Shown here one piece after another: positions 1 to 8,682 of a stretch of DNA of 64,000 nt. The DNA is from Streptomyces sp. NBC_01571 (lineage in GTDB: Bacteria; Actinomycetota; Actinomycetes; Streptomycetales; Streptomycetaceae), in the NCBI RefSeq assembly GCF_026339875.1, contig NZ_JAPEPZ010000001.1, positions 7,316,001 through 7,380,000 of the forward strand. Reading direction: 5' to 3'. A program made the translations under genes and the position numbers. The notes under the pieces are model-generated. The model was not told the DNA's origin, made no database searches, and worked only from the letters and a program-made list of their open reading frames with translations. Position 1 is the stretch's first letter, and each line of letters begins with the position of its first letter.

Positions 1-2592
1 CACCTTGCGGGACTCGATGTCGCCCATCAGTTCCGTGAGACCAGGGACGTCGAAAACGTCCTGGAGGCACTCGCGGACCGCCTCCAGGACGATCGGGAAC
101 GACCCGAACTCGCTGGCCACCTGCAGCAGTTGGGCCGCGCGCTGGCGCTGCTGCCACAGCGGGGTGCGCTTTCCCGGGCTGCGGCGCGGCAGCAGCAGCG
201 CGCGGGCGGCGCACTCGCGGAAGCGGGCCGCGAACAGCGCGGAGCCGCCGACCTGGTCGGTGACGATCTGGTTGACCTCGCCCTTGTCGAAGGCGACGTC
301 CGACGCGCCCACGGGCGCCTGTTCGGTGTCGTATTCCGTGCCCGTCCTGGTGGGTTCCTGGTCGAGCAGGTCCAGGCTCATCAGATCGGCGTCGGGCAGA
401 CGCAGCACGATGCCGTCGTCGGCGTGCATGACCTGGGCGTCCATGCCGTAGCGCTCGGAGAGCCGGGCGCCGAGCGCGAGGGCCCAGGGGGCGTGCACCT
501 GGGCACCGAAGGGCGAGTGCACGACCACCCGCCAGTCACCCAGCTCGTCGCGGAACCGCTCGACGACGATCGTGCGGTCGTCCGGGATGTGGCCGCACGC
601 CTCGCGCTGTTCGGCGAGGTACGACAGCACGTTGTCGGCGGCCCAGGCGTCGAGTCCGGCGGCCAGCAGCCGCAGCCGGGCGTCGTCCTTGGGCAGCGAG
701 CCCACCTCGCGGAGGAACGCGCCGACCGCGCGGCCCAGTTCGAGCGGGCGGCCGAGCTGGTCGCCCTTCCAGAAGGGGAGCCTGCCCGGGACCCCTGGGG
801 CGGGCGAGACCAGGACGCGGTCGCGGGTGATGTCCTCGATGCGCCAGGAACTCGTGCCGAGTGTGAAGACGTCTCCGACGCGGGACTCGTAGACCATCTC
901 CTCGTCGAGCTCGCCGACCCGGCCGCCGCCCTTCTTGGGGTCGGCGCCCGCGAGGAAGACCCCGAAGAGCCCCCGGTCGGGGATGGTGCCGCCGGAGGTG
1001 ACGGCGAGACGCTGTGCTCCCGGGCGGCCGGTGACCGTGCCGGCGACGCGGTCCCACACCACGCGGGGCCGGAGCTCGGCGAAGGCGTCGGAGGGGTAGC
1101 GGCCCGCGAGCATGTCGAGCACGGCGGTGAACGCCGACTCGGGGAGCGAGGCGAAGGGGGCGGCGCGCCGGACGGTGGCGAGCAGGTCGTCGACCTGCCA
1201 GGTGTCGAGCGCGGTCATGGCGACGAGCTGCTGGGCGAGCACGTCCAGGGGGTTGGCGGGGACCCTGAGGGACTCGATGGAGCCGGTGCGCATCCGCTCG
1301 GTGACGACCGCCGCCTGGACGAGGTCGCCGCGGTACTTGGGGAAGACGACACCGGTGGAGACCGCGCCGACCTGGTGGCCCGCCCGGCCCACGCGCTGGA
1401 GGCCGGAGGCGACGGACGGCGGGGACTCGACCTGGATCACCAGGTCCACCGCGCCCATGTCGATGCCGAGCTCGAGGCTGGAGGTGGCGACCACGGCGGG
1501 CAGGCGCCCCGCCTTCAGGTCCTCCTCGACCAGGGCCCGCTGCTCCTTGGAGACGGAGCCGTGGTGGGCACGGGCGATGACAGGGGGAGCCCCCTGGGCC
1601 GCGCCGGAGCCCCCCATCAGCTGGGCCGGGGCGTGGGCCTCCTCCAGGGGCTCGCCGGTCGCCCGCTCGTACGCGATCTCGTTGAGCCGGTTGCAGAGGC
1701 GCTCCGCCAGGCGCCGGGAGTTGGCGAACACGATCGTGGAGCGGTGGGACTGGACGAGGTCGGTGATCCGCTCCTCCACGTGCGGCCAGATCGAGGGCTT
1801 CTCCGCGCCCTCCTTGCCGTCGGCGACCGGGGAGCCGCCCAGTTCGCCCAGGTCCTCGACGGGGACGACCACCGACAGGTCGAACTCCTTGCCGGAGGGC
1901 GGCTGGACGATCTCCACCTTGCGGCGGGGGGAGAGGTAGCGCGCCACTTCGTCGACCGGCCGGACCGTCGCGGAGAGGCCGATGCGGCGCGCGGGCCGCG
2001 GCAGCAGCTCGTCGAGGCGCTCCAGGGTCAGCGCGAGATGGGCTCCGCGCTTCGTACCGGCGACCGCGTGCACCTCGTCCAGGATCACCGTCTCGATGCC
2101 CGTCAGCGCGTCGCGTGTCGCCGACGTCAGCATCAGGAACAGCGACTCGGGAGTCGTGATCAGGATGTCCGGCGGGCGGGTGGCCAGCGCGCGGCGCTCG
2201 GCGGCCGGGGTGTCACCGGAGCGGATGCCGACCTTCACCTCGGGCTCGGGAAGCCCCCGGCGCACCGACTCCTGGCGGATGCCGGTCAGGGGGCTGCGCA
2301 GATTGCGCTCCACGTCGACCGCGAGGGCCTTGAGCGGTGACACGTACAGCACCCGGCAGCGCTTCCTGGGGTCGGCCGGTGGCGGCGTCGAGGCCAGCTG
2401 GTCGAGCGCGGCGAGGAAGGCGGCGAGGGTCTTGCCGGAGCCGGTCGGGGCGACCACCAGCACGTCCGACCCCTCGCCGATGGCTTTCCACGCCCCGGCC
2501 TGGGCCGCGGTGGGCGCGGAGAACGCCCCCGTGAACCAGCCGCGGGTGGCGGGGGAGAAGCCGTCGAGGGCCCGGTGTGTGGAGCTGACCAT
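1..2592 (-). CDS. lhr: ATP-dependent helicase Lhr, 5' part (runs off left edge)
   Basis: This reading frame is open for 864 codons from an ATG at 2592 to the first base of the window, so the C-terminal part is missing. Lhr proteins are large superfamily 2 3'-5' DNA/RNA helicases of about 1500 residues linked to DNA repair. Visible helicase motifs are the Walker A APTGSGKT near residue 50, SPLKAL shortly after, the DEVH box (VILDEVHA) near residue 175 and motif VI QRVGRAGHQVG near residue 400. The N-terminal FSPATRGWF followed by a PTAAQ Q-motif is typical of the family. It is transcribed divergently from the araC-type gene, with 145 bp between them. Long open frames on the opposite strand here are GC-driven shadows. 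Confidence 0.9.
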   Translation of the reverse strand, partial: MVSSTHRALDGFSPATRGWFTGAFSAPTAAQAGAWKAIGEGSDVLVVAPTGSGKTLAAFLAALDQLASTPPPADPRKRCRVLYVSPLKALAVDVERNLRSPLTGIRQESVRRGLPEPEVKVGIRSGDTPAAERRALATRPPDILITTPESLFLMLTSATRDALTGIETVILDEVHAVAGTKRGAHLALTLERLDELLPRPARRIGLSATVRPVDEVARYLSPRRKVEIVQPPSGKEFDLSVVVPVEDLGELGGSPVADGKEGAEKPSIWPHVEERITDLVQSHRSTIVFANSRRLAERLCNRLNEIAYERATGEPLEEAHAPAQLMGGSGAAQGAPPVIARAHHGSVSKEQRALVEEDLKAGRLPAVVATSSLELGIDMGAVDLVIQVESPPSVASGLQRVGRAGHQVGAVSTGVVFPKYRGDLVQAAVVTERMRTGSIESLRVPANPLDVLAQQLVAMTALDTWQVDDLLATVRRAAPFASLPESAFTAVLDMLAGRYPSDAFAELRPRVVWDRVAGTVTGRPGAQRLAVTSGGTIPDRGLFGVFLAGADPKKGGGRVGELDEEMVYESRVGDVFTLGTSSWRIEDITRDRVLVSPAPGVPGRLPFWKGDQLGRPLELGRAVGAFLREVGSLPKDDARLRLLAAGLDAWAADNVLSYLAEQREACGHIPDDRTIVVERFRDELGDWRVVVHSPFGAQVHAPWALALGARLSERYGMDAQVMHADDGIVLRLPDADLMSLDLLDQEPTRTGTEYDTEQAPVGASDVAFDKGEVNQIVTDQVGGSALFAARFRECAARALLLPRRSPGKRTPLWQQRQRAAQLLQVASEFGSFPIVLEAVRECLQDVFDVPGLTELMGDIESRKV

Positions 2593-2737
2593 GCGTCCAT
2601 CCTGCACCTCGCCACTGACAATCGCGCTGACCTGCGCGAATGCGGCCGGTGGGGGAAACCGGCGCGGCCGGACCGGGAGCGGCCTAGGGGCGGACCGAGG
2701 GGTCGGCTCCGGTCGTGGCGTCGCGGAGAATGAGGAG

Positions 2738-3733
2738 GTGGCAGGTTCGGGACAGGAGCGGGCACGGCACTGGCAGTACGCGGAACTGCCGGGTGTCGAC
2801 CTGCTGCGCGCCCGCTTCGTCGAGAAGGTCTTCGTGCGGCACACCCACGAGAACTTCGTCATCGCCGCCATCGCCGACGGCGTCGAGGTCTTCCACCACG
2901 GCGGCGCCGACCAGTACGCGGGCCCGGGCACCCTCGCGCTGGTCAACCCCGACACCCCGCACACGGGCCGGGCGGGTGTCCCCGAAGGCTGGCGGTACGG
3001 GGCGGTGTACCCGTCCCCCGAGCTGATGGCGGAGATCGCCGCCGAGACCACCACGATCCGCGGCACCCCCGGATTCACCCGCCCGGTGCTCGACGACCCG
3101 TACGCCGTGAGCCTGGTCCACGAGGTGCTCCGGGCCGCCGAGGAGGGCAACGCGCTCGCCGCCGACACCCTGCTGAGGGTCGCCGTGACCCGGCTGCTCC
3201 GTCTGAACGGGGGCACGCTGCCGCAACGGGCCGTGCCCACCGCCGGTTCCCGCGTCGCCGCTCGCGCGCGTGCCGTGGTGGAGGAGCGGATGGCCGAGCC
3301 CCCGAGCCTGGAGCGGCTCGCCACCGACCTCGGCACCAGCCCGTTCGCCCTGCTGCGCGCCTTCCGTGACACCTACGGCATGCCGCCGCACACCTGGCTC
3401 ACCGACGCCCGGGTCCGCAGGGCACGCCGGCTCCTGGACACCGGTTCCGCGCCCGCGGACGCGGCCGTCGCCGTCGGCTTCACCGACCAGCCCCATCTGA
3501 ACCGCCACTTCACCCGGATCGTGGGCGTGCCCCCGGGCGCCTACCGGCGTGAGCGCAAGAACGTACAAGACGCCGAGCCGGGGCTGTACCTACCGTCCGG
3601 GGTGTGGCAGAACAGACAGCTCGCGCAGCGACACGCAGGAAAGAAGACGGCGGAAGACCCGACGCCGCCGTCGTCCGGGACGCCCTGGGAGTCGGGATCG
3701 CCGTCGGACTGTCCGGCTTCGCCTTCGGGGTGA
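2738..3733 (+). CDS. AraC family transcriptional regulator
   Basis: This 331-residue protein has an N-terminal cupin-like AraC ligand-binding domain (RHTHENF near residue 33, VNPDTPHTG near residue 73). A C-terminal double helix-turn-helix ends with the family signature GFTDQPHLNRHFTR...GVPPGAYR. I chose the GTG at 2738 because a GGAG lies 9 nt upstream; no ATG in this frame fits. It sits directly before azlC-azlD on the same strand, as local regulators of AzlCD exporters often do. The frame continues about 50 residues past the usual end of the HTH domain and overlaps the first 130 bp of azlC. This tail is proline/serine rich and probably unstructured, or the real stop has been lost. Confidence 0.85.
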   Translation: MAGSGQERARHWQYAELPGVDLLRARFVEKVFVRHTHENFVIAAIADGVEVFHHGGADQYAGPGTLALVNPDTPHTGRAGVPEGWRYGAVYPSPELMAEIAAETTTIRGTPGFTRPVLDDPYAVSLVHEVLRAAEEGNALAADTLLRVAVTRLLRLNGGTLPQRAVPTAGSRVAARARAVVEERMAEPPSLERLATDLGTSPFALLRAFRDTYGMPPHTWLTDARVRRARRLLDTGSAPADAAVAVGFTDQPHLNRHFTRIVGVPPGAYRRERKNVQDAEPGLYLPSGVWQNRQLAQRHAGKKTAEDPTPPSSGTPWESGSPSDCPASPSG

Positions 3734-4371
3734 CCTCGGCCGGCAGCGGACTCACGGTGTCGCAGACCTGTGCGCTCAGCCTCCTGGTGTTCACCGGCGC
3801 CTCGCAGTTCGCGCTCGTGGGCGCACTCGCGAGCGGCGGCAATCCGCTCACGGCGGCCGCGGGCGCCTTTTTCCTCGGAGTGCGCAACGCCTTCTACGGA
3901 CTGCGTCTGTCGCAGTTGCTGGCCCTCCCGCGCGCGGTGCGTCCGTTCGCCGCGCAGTGGGTGATCGACGAGACCACGGCCGTGGCGCTGGCCCAGCCGG
4001 CCCGCCGCAGCGTCCGGATCGGCTTCACCGTCACCGGGCTCACCCTCTACGTGCTGTGGAACCTGACCACGCTCCTGGGCGCGGTCGGGGCCGGCGCCAT
4101 CGGGGACACCGACGCGTGGGGGCTGGACGCCGCCGGGCCCGCCGTCTTCCTCGCGCTGCTCGCACCGATGCTGACGACCACCACGGAGCGCGCGGTCGCC
4201 GGTGCCGCGGTCCTTCTGGGGCTCGGTCTGCTCTCCGTGCTGCCCGCGGGAGTCCCGGTGCTGGTGGCCGCGCTGGCCGCTCCCGCCGCCCTCTACGTGG
4301 AGGGACGCCGGCGCCCGGGGACCGACGGCCGGCCGAGTACCGGCCACGACGCATCGGGGGAGGACCGTTGA
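3604..4371 (+). CDS. azlC: AzlC family branched-chain amino acid exporter, large subunit
   Basis: This 255-residue polytopic membrane protein is of the AzlC/LIV-E family. It contains the conserved FTGASQFALVGALASGG segment and FFLGVRNAFYGLRL, and I count about six hydrophobic helices. AzlC works with the small AzlD subunit to export branched-chain or related amino acids. The GTG at 3604 is preceded by TACCGT at 3591-3596, seven nucleotides away, suggesting a leaderless transcript starting at the codon. This supports the start although it lies inside the end of the upstream araC-type frame. Its TGA overlaps the TTG start of azlD. Confidence 0.9.
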   Translation: MAEQTARAATRRKEDGGRPDAAVVRDALGVGIAVGLSGFAFGVTSAGSGLTVSQTCALSLLVFTGASQFALVGALASGGNPLTAAAGAFFLGVRNAFYGLRLSQLLALPRAVRPFAAQWVIDETTAVALAQPARRSVRIGFTVTGLTLYVLWNLTTLLGAVGAGAIGDTDAWGLDAAGPAVFLALLAPMLTTTTERAVAGAAVLLGLGLLSVLPAGVPVLVAALAAPAALYVEGRRRPGTDGRPSTGHDASGEDR

Positions 4372-4676
4372 ACGTCTGGATCGCGATCGGCGTGACCGCC
4401 GTCGGCTGCTACCTCGTCAAGCTCACCGGGCTGCTCGTTCCGGCGGGCGTCCTGGAGCGTCCGCTCGTCAAGCGCCTGGCCGCCCTGCTGCCCGTCGCCC
4501 TGCTGGCCGCGCTCACGGCGCAGCAGACCTTCGCCGACGGGCGCGTCCTGGTCGTGGACGCGAAGGCCGCCGGACTCGCCGCGGCCGCCGTGGCACTGCT
4601 CCTGCGGGCACCCTTCCTGCTCGTGGTCGGTGCCGCCGTGGTCGTGACGGCGGGAGTGCGGGCGATGAACGGCTGA
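4368..4676 (+). CDS. azlD: AzlD family exporter small subunit
   Basis: This 102-residue protein is almost entirely hydrophobic, with three to four helices, the usual size and composition of AzlD. It starts at TTG 4368, which shares two bases with the azlC stop (TTGA); GGGGGAGG lies a few bases upstream. Such overlap means translational coupling and a two-gene operon. AzlD is the partner subunit needed for export by AzlC. The conserved LVKLTG...ERPLVKRLAALLPVALLAAL region is visible in the first half. Confidence 0.85.
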   Translation: MNVWIAIGVTAVGCYLVKLTGLLVPAGVLERPLVKRLAALLPVALLAALTAQQTFADGRVLVVDAKAAGLAAAAVALLLRAPFLLVVGAAVVVTAGVRAMNG

Positions 4677-4766
4677 CGGCGCGGGCGACGACGCCGGCAC
4701 CGGACGGGGGCGCTGCGCACCCTGCGGGGCCCGCGACGGCCCGCGGACCGACCCCGCGCCCCCGAG

Positions 4767-5720
4767 TCAGTCGATGGCCCGCCCGTGGGCCCGCAGGGTG
4801 CGCAGCGCCTCGATCGTCACCATGGGACGGCACTCCAGGGCGGTGCCCGGCGCCCAGGTCCGCCAGCGGATCGGCCAGCCGCCGTCCTCCCGCTGATCGT
4901 CCGCGAGGAAGTCGAGCGAGCGGGCCATCTCCTCGTCGGTGAACCACGCGCGCGCGAGTGAGCCCGGCGTCTTCGCGTAGTCGTACGGGAAATGGTGCTC
5001 ACCCGGTGCGTAGCCGGAGGCCACCGGGAACGCGTCGAGACGCTCCGGGTCCAGGGCGGCGAGCCGCTGCTCGCGCACCAGCCGGCCGAGCCGGTCGGCG
5101 GCGGCCTCCGCGCGCGGGCGGTCGGGCGCGGAGTCCAGGAAGGCCACGGCCGCCTCGACCTCGTAGGGATGGGACTTCTCCAGGGAGTCGACCGCCTGCC
5201 AGCAGAAGTCGGTGGCCCGGAACAGCCAGGCGTGCCACACCTCGTTGCGGTGCAGCAGGCCCACCACGGGCCCGGTGGCGAGCAGTTCGCTCGGCGGGTC
5301 GTCGACGACCGGCACGAAGGGGGCATGGGGATATCCGCGCTGACTGGGACGGACCGCCGGCAGCGCGCCGTCCGCCGTCGAGACGGAGGTCAGATAGCGG
5401 CACACACGGTCCACGCGCTGTCCGCCGCACCGCCCGATCGAGTCGAGCACGCGCAGCGCGTGCCCCGTGTGCAGCGGCTGGCTGACCGGGCCGCGCAGAT
5501 CGGGTTCGAGCGCATGACCGTATCCCTCGTCGTCGTTGCGGTAGGCGGCCAGCGCGGTCTCGACCGCGTCGGCGCTGCCGTCGTCGCCGTTCAGGAAGTG
5601 GTACACGAAGCGGCGCTGCTCCAGTACGCGCGCCGTGAGCCAGACGAAGTGCCCGGCGCGCGAGAGCGGGGTGTGCGCCGGGGGCGTCGGGGGGAGTGGG
5701 GATGCTCCGGTTTCGGCCAT
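4767..5720 (-). CDS. Prenyltransferase/squalene-cyclase-fold protein of unknown function
   Basis: This 317-residue soluble protein has no signal peptide. Repeated hydrophobic-helix segments with EGYGHALEPD, DGALPAV and a C-terminal QREDGGWPIRW resemble the QxxxGxW repeats of alpha/alpha-barrel terpene cyclase and prenyltransferase folds. The usual catalytic DxDD motif is not seen, so cyclase activity is doubtful. It is a conserved Streptomyces hypothetical gene, convergent with azlCD and divergent from the DUF3046 gene. Confidence 0.65.
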   Translation of the reverse strand: MAETGASPLPPTPPAHTPLSRAGHFVWLTARVLEQRRFVYHFLNGDDGSADAVETALAAYRNDDEGYGHALEPDLRGPVSQPLHTGHALRVLDSIGRCGGQRVDRVCRYLTSVSTADGALPAVRPSQRGYPHAPFVPVVDDPPSELLATGPVVGLLHRNEVWHAWLFRATDFCWQAVDSLEKSHPYEVEAAVAFLDSAPDRPRAEAAADRLGRLVREQRLAALDPERLDAFPVASGYAPGEHHFPYDYAKTPGSLARAWFTDEEMARSLDFLADDQREDGGWPIRWRTWAPGTALECRPMVTIEALRTLRAHGRAID

Positions 5721-5800
5721 GCCTCAGACCGTAGGGCGGAAAGCGGTCTCGGCAAGGGGTCCCGGCCGGGACCCACTCTCAGGGGCGGGATACTGGAGTC

Positions 5801-5995
5801 ATGCGGTTGACGGTCTTCTGGCAGCGGATGGCGGAGCACTTCGGTGCGGGGTACGCCGACACCTTCGCGCGCGATCATGTGATGACGGAGCTCGGCGGCC
5901 GGACGGTGCACGAGGCCCTGGACGCGGGCTGGGAGGCCAAGGATGTGTGGCGCGTGGTGTGCGCGACCATGAACGTTCCGTACGAAAAGCGCTGA
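5801..5995 (+). CDS. DUF3046 family protein
   Basis: This 64-residue protein matches the actinobacterial DUF3046 pattern: MRLTVFWQRM at the start, FGAGYADTFARDHVM in the middle and WRVVCATMNVP near the end. Function is unknown; in actinobacteria it is regularly found close to recA, as here (2.7 kb). The ATG at 5801 lies six nucleotides after GATACT (5789-5794), so the mRNA may be leaderless. Confidence 0.85.
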   Translation: MRLTVFWQRMAEHFGAGYADTFARDHVMTELGGRTVHEALDAGWEAKDVWRVVCATMNVPYEKR

Positions 5996-6087
5996 CGGGA
6001 CGGGAACTTCCGGGCGAAAGCCGCTGACCGGCCACGAAGGTCCGGGGCCGGGCACCGATTGTCGGTGGCGTGGGCGAGACTTGCACC

Positions 6088-7302
6088 GTGGCCCCGAAAG
6101 ACGAGACCGCGCAGGTCGACCAGCAGACATCACCGTTCGGCACGACGCCGCCCACGCCGCCTCCCGGCGGGGACGCCGTGGCGCAGGGCGGCCGCATGCC
6201 CCGCTGGCTGCCGCGTGCCATGGTGCTCGCGCTCACCCTCATCGCCGTCTTCCAGCTCGGCAGCTGGGCGTTCCACCAGCTGATAGGCCTGTTGATCAAC
6301 ATTCTCATCGCGTTCTTCCTGGCGCTCGCGATCGAGCCCGCGGTGAGCTGGATGGCCTCCTACGGCATGCGCCGGGGGATGGCCACCTTCCTCGTCTTCT
6401 TCGGCCTGCTGATCGTGACCGCCGGATTCGTCGCCCTGCTCGGCTCGATGCTCGCGGGCCAGATCATCAAGATGGTGGAGGGCTTCCCCGCCTACCTGGA
6501 CTCGGTGATCAACTGGATCAACTCGACCTTCCACACCGACCTGAGACGGGTGGACGTCCAGGACAGCCTGGTCCACTCCGACTGGCTGCGGAAGTACGTG
6601 CAGAACAGCGCGACCGGCGTCCTGGACGTGTCCGCGCAGGTGCTCGGGGGTCTGTTCAAACTGCTGACGATCACGCTGTTCTCGTTCTACTTCGCGGCCG
6701 ACGGGCCGCGGCTGCGGCGCGCGCTGTGCTCCGTGCTGCCGCCCGCGCGGCAGGCCGAGGTGCTGCGGGCGTGGGAGATCGCGGTCGACAAGACCGGCGG
6801 CTACCTGTACTCGCGCGGTCTGATGGCGCTGATCTCCGGCATCGCGCACTACATCCTGCTGGAGTCCCTGGGCGTGCCCTACGCGCCCGTGCTCGCCGTC
6901 TGGGTGGGCCTGGTCTCGCAGTTCATCCCCACCATCGGCACGTATCTCGCGGGGGCCCTGCCGATGCTGATCGCCTTCACCGTCGATCCCTGGTACGCGC
7001 TCTGGGTGCTGGTCTTCGTCGTGATCTACCAGCAGTTCGAGAACTACGTACTGCAGCCGAAGCTGACCTCCAAGACCGTCGACATCCACCCCGCGGTCGC
7101 CTTCGGCTCGGTCATCGCGGGCACCGCGCTCCTCGGTGCCGTCGGTGCCCTGATCGCCATTCCCGCGGTCGCCACGCTGCAGGCCTTCCTGGGCGCGTAC
7201 GTGAAGCGGTACGACGTAACGGACGACCCCCGGGTCCACGGGCGCCGGATCAGGAGATCCAGCCCCTTCCGCGTGCGGCTGCGCGGGCTGTTCGGCAGAT
7301 GA
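6088..7302 (+). CDS. AI-2E/PerM family (DUF20) membrane protein
   Basis: This is a polytopic membrane protein of about 404 residues. A short Pro/Gly-rich cytoplasmic N-terminus is followed by paired helices, a large loop (about residues 130-190) and the conserved C-terminal helices GLVSQFIPTIGTYLAGALPML and YQQFENYVLQPKL, the hallmark of the AI-2E transporter (UPF0118/PerM) family. Members are thought to be transporters or Na+/H+ antiporters; no substrate can be read here. The start is uncertain: GTG 6070 is six codons longer, and neither candidate has a good ribosome-binding site. Confidence 0.8.
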   Translation: MAPKDETAQVDQQTSPFGTTPPTPPPGGDAVAQGGRMPRWLPRAMVLALTLIAVFQLGSWAFHQLIGLLINILIAFFLALAIEPAVSWMASYGMRRGMATFLVFFGLLIVTAGFVALLGSMLAGQIIKMVEGFPAYLDSVINWINSTFHTDLRRVDVQDSLVHSDWLRKYVQNSATGVLDVSAQVLGGLFKLLTITLFSFYFAADGPRLRRALCSVLPPARQAEVLRAWEIAVDKTGGYLYSRGLMALISGIAHYILLESLGVPYAPVLAVWVGLVSQFIPTIGTYLAGALPMLIAFTVDPWYALWVLVFVVIYQQFENYVLQPKLTSKTVDIHPAVAFGSVIAGTALLGAVGALIAIPAVATLQAFLGAYVKRYDVTDDPRVHGRRIRRSSPFRVRLRGLFGR

Positions 7303-7361
7303 GGCCCATCGGCGGACGAGGCCGCCAGGGCCGTCCCGTGGGACCTGCGGCGAGGCGGGAT

Positions 7362-8231
7362 TCACCAGGCGAGGACCGCCCAGGCCGCGGCGCCCAGGAC
7401 CGCCGCCGTCCAGCAGCCGACCGCCACGTACATGATCCGCAGTCGTGTCGGGTCGCTCCACGAGGTGCGTGACAGCAGCCAGGCCAGCGCGGGCAGGACC
7501 AGCACCGCGTGCAGGCTCACGCCGTGCAGGGGCTTGAGCGGCGCCGTCGAGTGATACGCCGCCTCCTGGTGGCCGGTACGGGTGAGGACGACACCGCGCG
7601 CGATCATCGCGGCACCCGACAGCAGGGCGACGAGCAGGATCGCGAACCCGGAGCGCAGCGCGAGCGGCATCCCCGCGGGGCCCGCGGGCCGGTTCCGGAA
7701 GGAGGCGACCGCGAACACGGTGAGCAGCACCACCAGGACGCCGCCGCCCACCGCGAGCGTCATCGACACCGCCGTGTCGAAGCCGGTCTCCATGTTGAGG
7801 TGAGAGGGCACCCGGCGCCACGCCTGAAGGGTGATTCCGCCGACCTCCACGACACAGTCCGCGGCGAACACGACGAGCAGCGCGGTGCGCGGGCGCGCTC
7901 CGACGCGCAGGTACGACGTGACCCAGGTGAGCGCGATCAGCGTCAGTCCGAAGGAGAGTCCGAACGTCACGGGCTTCCGCCAGGAGACCGGCCCGTCCCA
8001 GGGGCCGCCGTCCACGGCGAAGACGACCAGATGCGCCAGCCCGGAGAGCGTCAGCACGGCACCGGTCCCGTGGCAGAGGCGCTCGGAGGGACGCGCCGCG
8101 CGCCACGCGGCACGGACACCTCTGTCCTCCCGGTGGCCAGGGCGCGGCGCGGGGACGGTGGCCGGCGGAGCGGTGAGGGCTGGCGCGTGTGTTCCGCCGC
8201 GGTGTTCCGTGCGGCTCTCCGGATGGTCCAT
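7362..8231 (-). CDS. Polytopic membrane protein, unknown function
   Basis: From the ATG at 8231 this is a 289-residue protein with a charged N-terminal 50 residues and about seven transmembrane helices. The sequence SWRKPVTFGLSFGLTL near residue 90 resembles uncharacterised actinobacterial membrane proteins. No catalytic motif is visible. It converges with the AI-2E family gene. The same frame extends about 100 residues further upstream to 8543, but that extension is arginine/proline rich and overlaps the recA promoter, so I reject it. Confidence 0.6.
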   Translation of the reverse strand: MDHPESRTEHRGGTHAPALTAPPATVPAPRPGHREDRGVRAAWRAARPSERLCHGTGAVLTLSGLAHLVVFAVDGGPWDGPVSWRKPVTFGLSFGLTLIALTWVTSYLRVGARPRTALLVVFAADCVVEVGGITLQAWRRVPSHLNMETGFDTAVSMTLAVGGGVLVVLLTVFAVASFRNRPAGPAGMPLALRSGFAILLVALLSGAAMIARGVVLTRTGHQEAAYHSTAPLKPLHGVSLHAVLVLPALAWLLSRTSWSDPTRLRIMYVAVGCWTAAVLGAAAWAVLAW

Positions 8232-8682
8232 GGGTACAGCTTCGACGGCCCGGAGCACGGGGTCGTCGTACGGCCGAAGACTCCCGCCGTACGCCACGGA
8301 GAGTACGGCCGCAGGACGTGCGGGAGCCTCCCGGAAGTTGCGGAAGACGCGGAAGATGTGGCGGACGCAGCGGCGCCGGTGGTCCGCGACCCCGACGAGG
8401 CCGCCTCGCGTCGTTGCCCGGACAGGGCTCGGCGCCGGGATCCGGCCGTTGTCCGACCGCGACCCTGGTCTCGGAGGTGTCGCGTGGTGCGCTTGACACC
8501 AAAATCGAACATCCATTCTTATGGAATCTCCGGCGGGGCTCATGACGGGGATTCCGGCAGGGCTTTCGTGGAGATGTGCCCGAGTTATCCACAGGTCGGG
8601 CGGGCGTCGGGGCGCATTGTCAGTGGCAGGCGTTAGCGTCTTTGACGTGAAGCGATCGACTCAAGCAAATCGGGTGGAACCC
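8232..8682. other. Intergenic region upstream of recA
   Basis: This is 451 bp without a convincing gene. It carries the SOS-controlled recA promoter at 8493-8522 and a leader of about 160 nt. The left half must hold the promoter of the divergent membrane-protein gene, for which I see no clear consensus. Confidence 0.6.
8493..8522 (+). promoter_or_regulatory. recA promoter with LexA (SOS) box
   Basis: TTGACA at 8493-8498 is a perfect -35 hexamer. GAACATCCATTC at 8507-8518 fits the actinobacterial/Bacillus-type LexA box (GAAC-N4-GTTC) with one deviation in the right half-site; I recall the same element from other Streptomyces recA promoters. It overlaps the spacer and the likely -10 (TCTTAT, 8517-8522), so bound LexA would block polymerase. 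The recA leader is then about 160 nt. Confidence 0.8.

Noticed and set aside
130..2340. 736-residue open frame on the plus strand opposite the Lhr gene
   Set aside because: It lies fully antisense to the Lhr helicase frame, which has clear helicase motifs. The plus-strand translation is Gly/Arg/Asp/His-rich without domains, a high-GC shadow.
7362..8543. Longer 393-residue version of the membrane protein upstream of recA
   Set aside because: The first 104 residues are Arg/Pro-rich and would overlap the SOS box and recA promoter; the ATG at 8231 begins a normal membrane-protein N-terminus.
6130..8592. 820-residue open frame on the minus strand across two membrane-protein genes and the recA promoter
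   Set aside because: Low-complexity translation, no start signals, and it covers two better supported genes.
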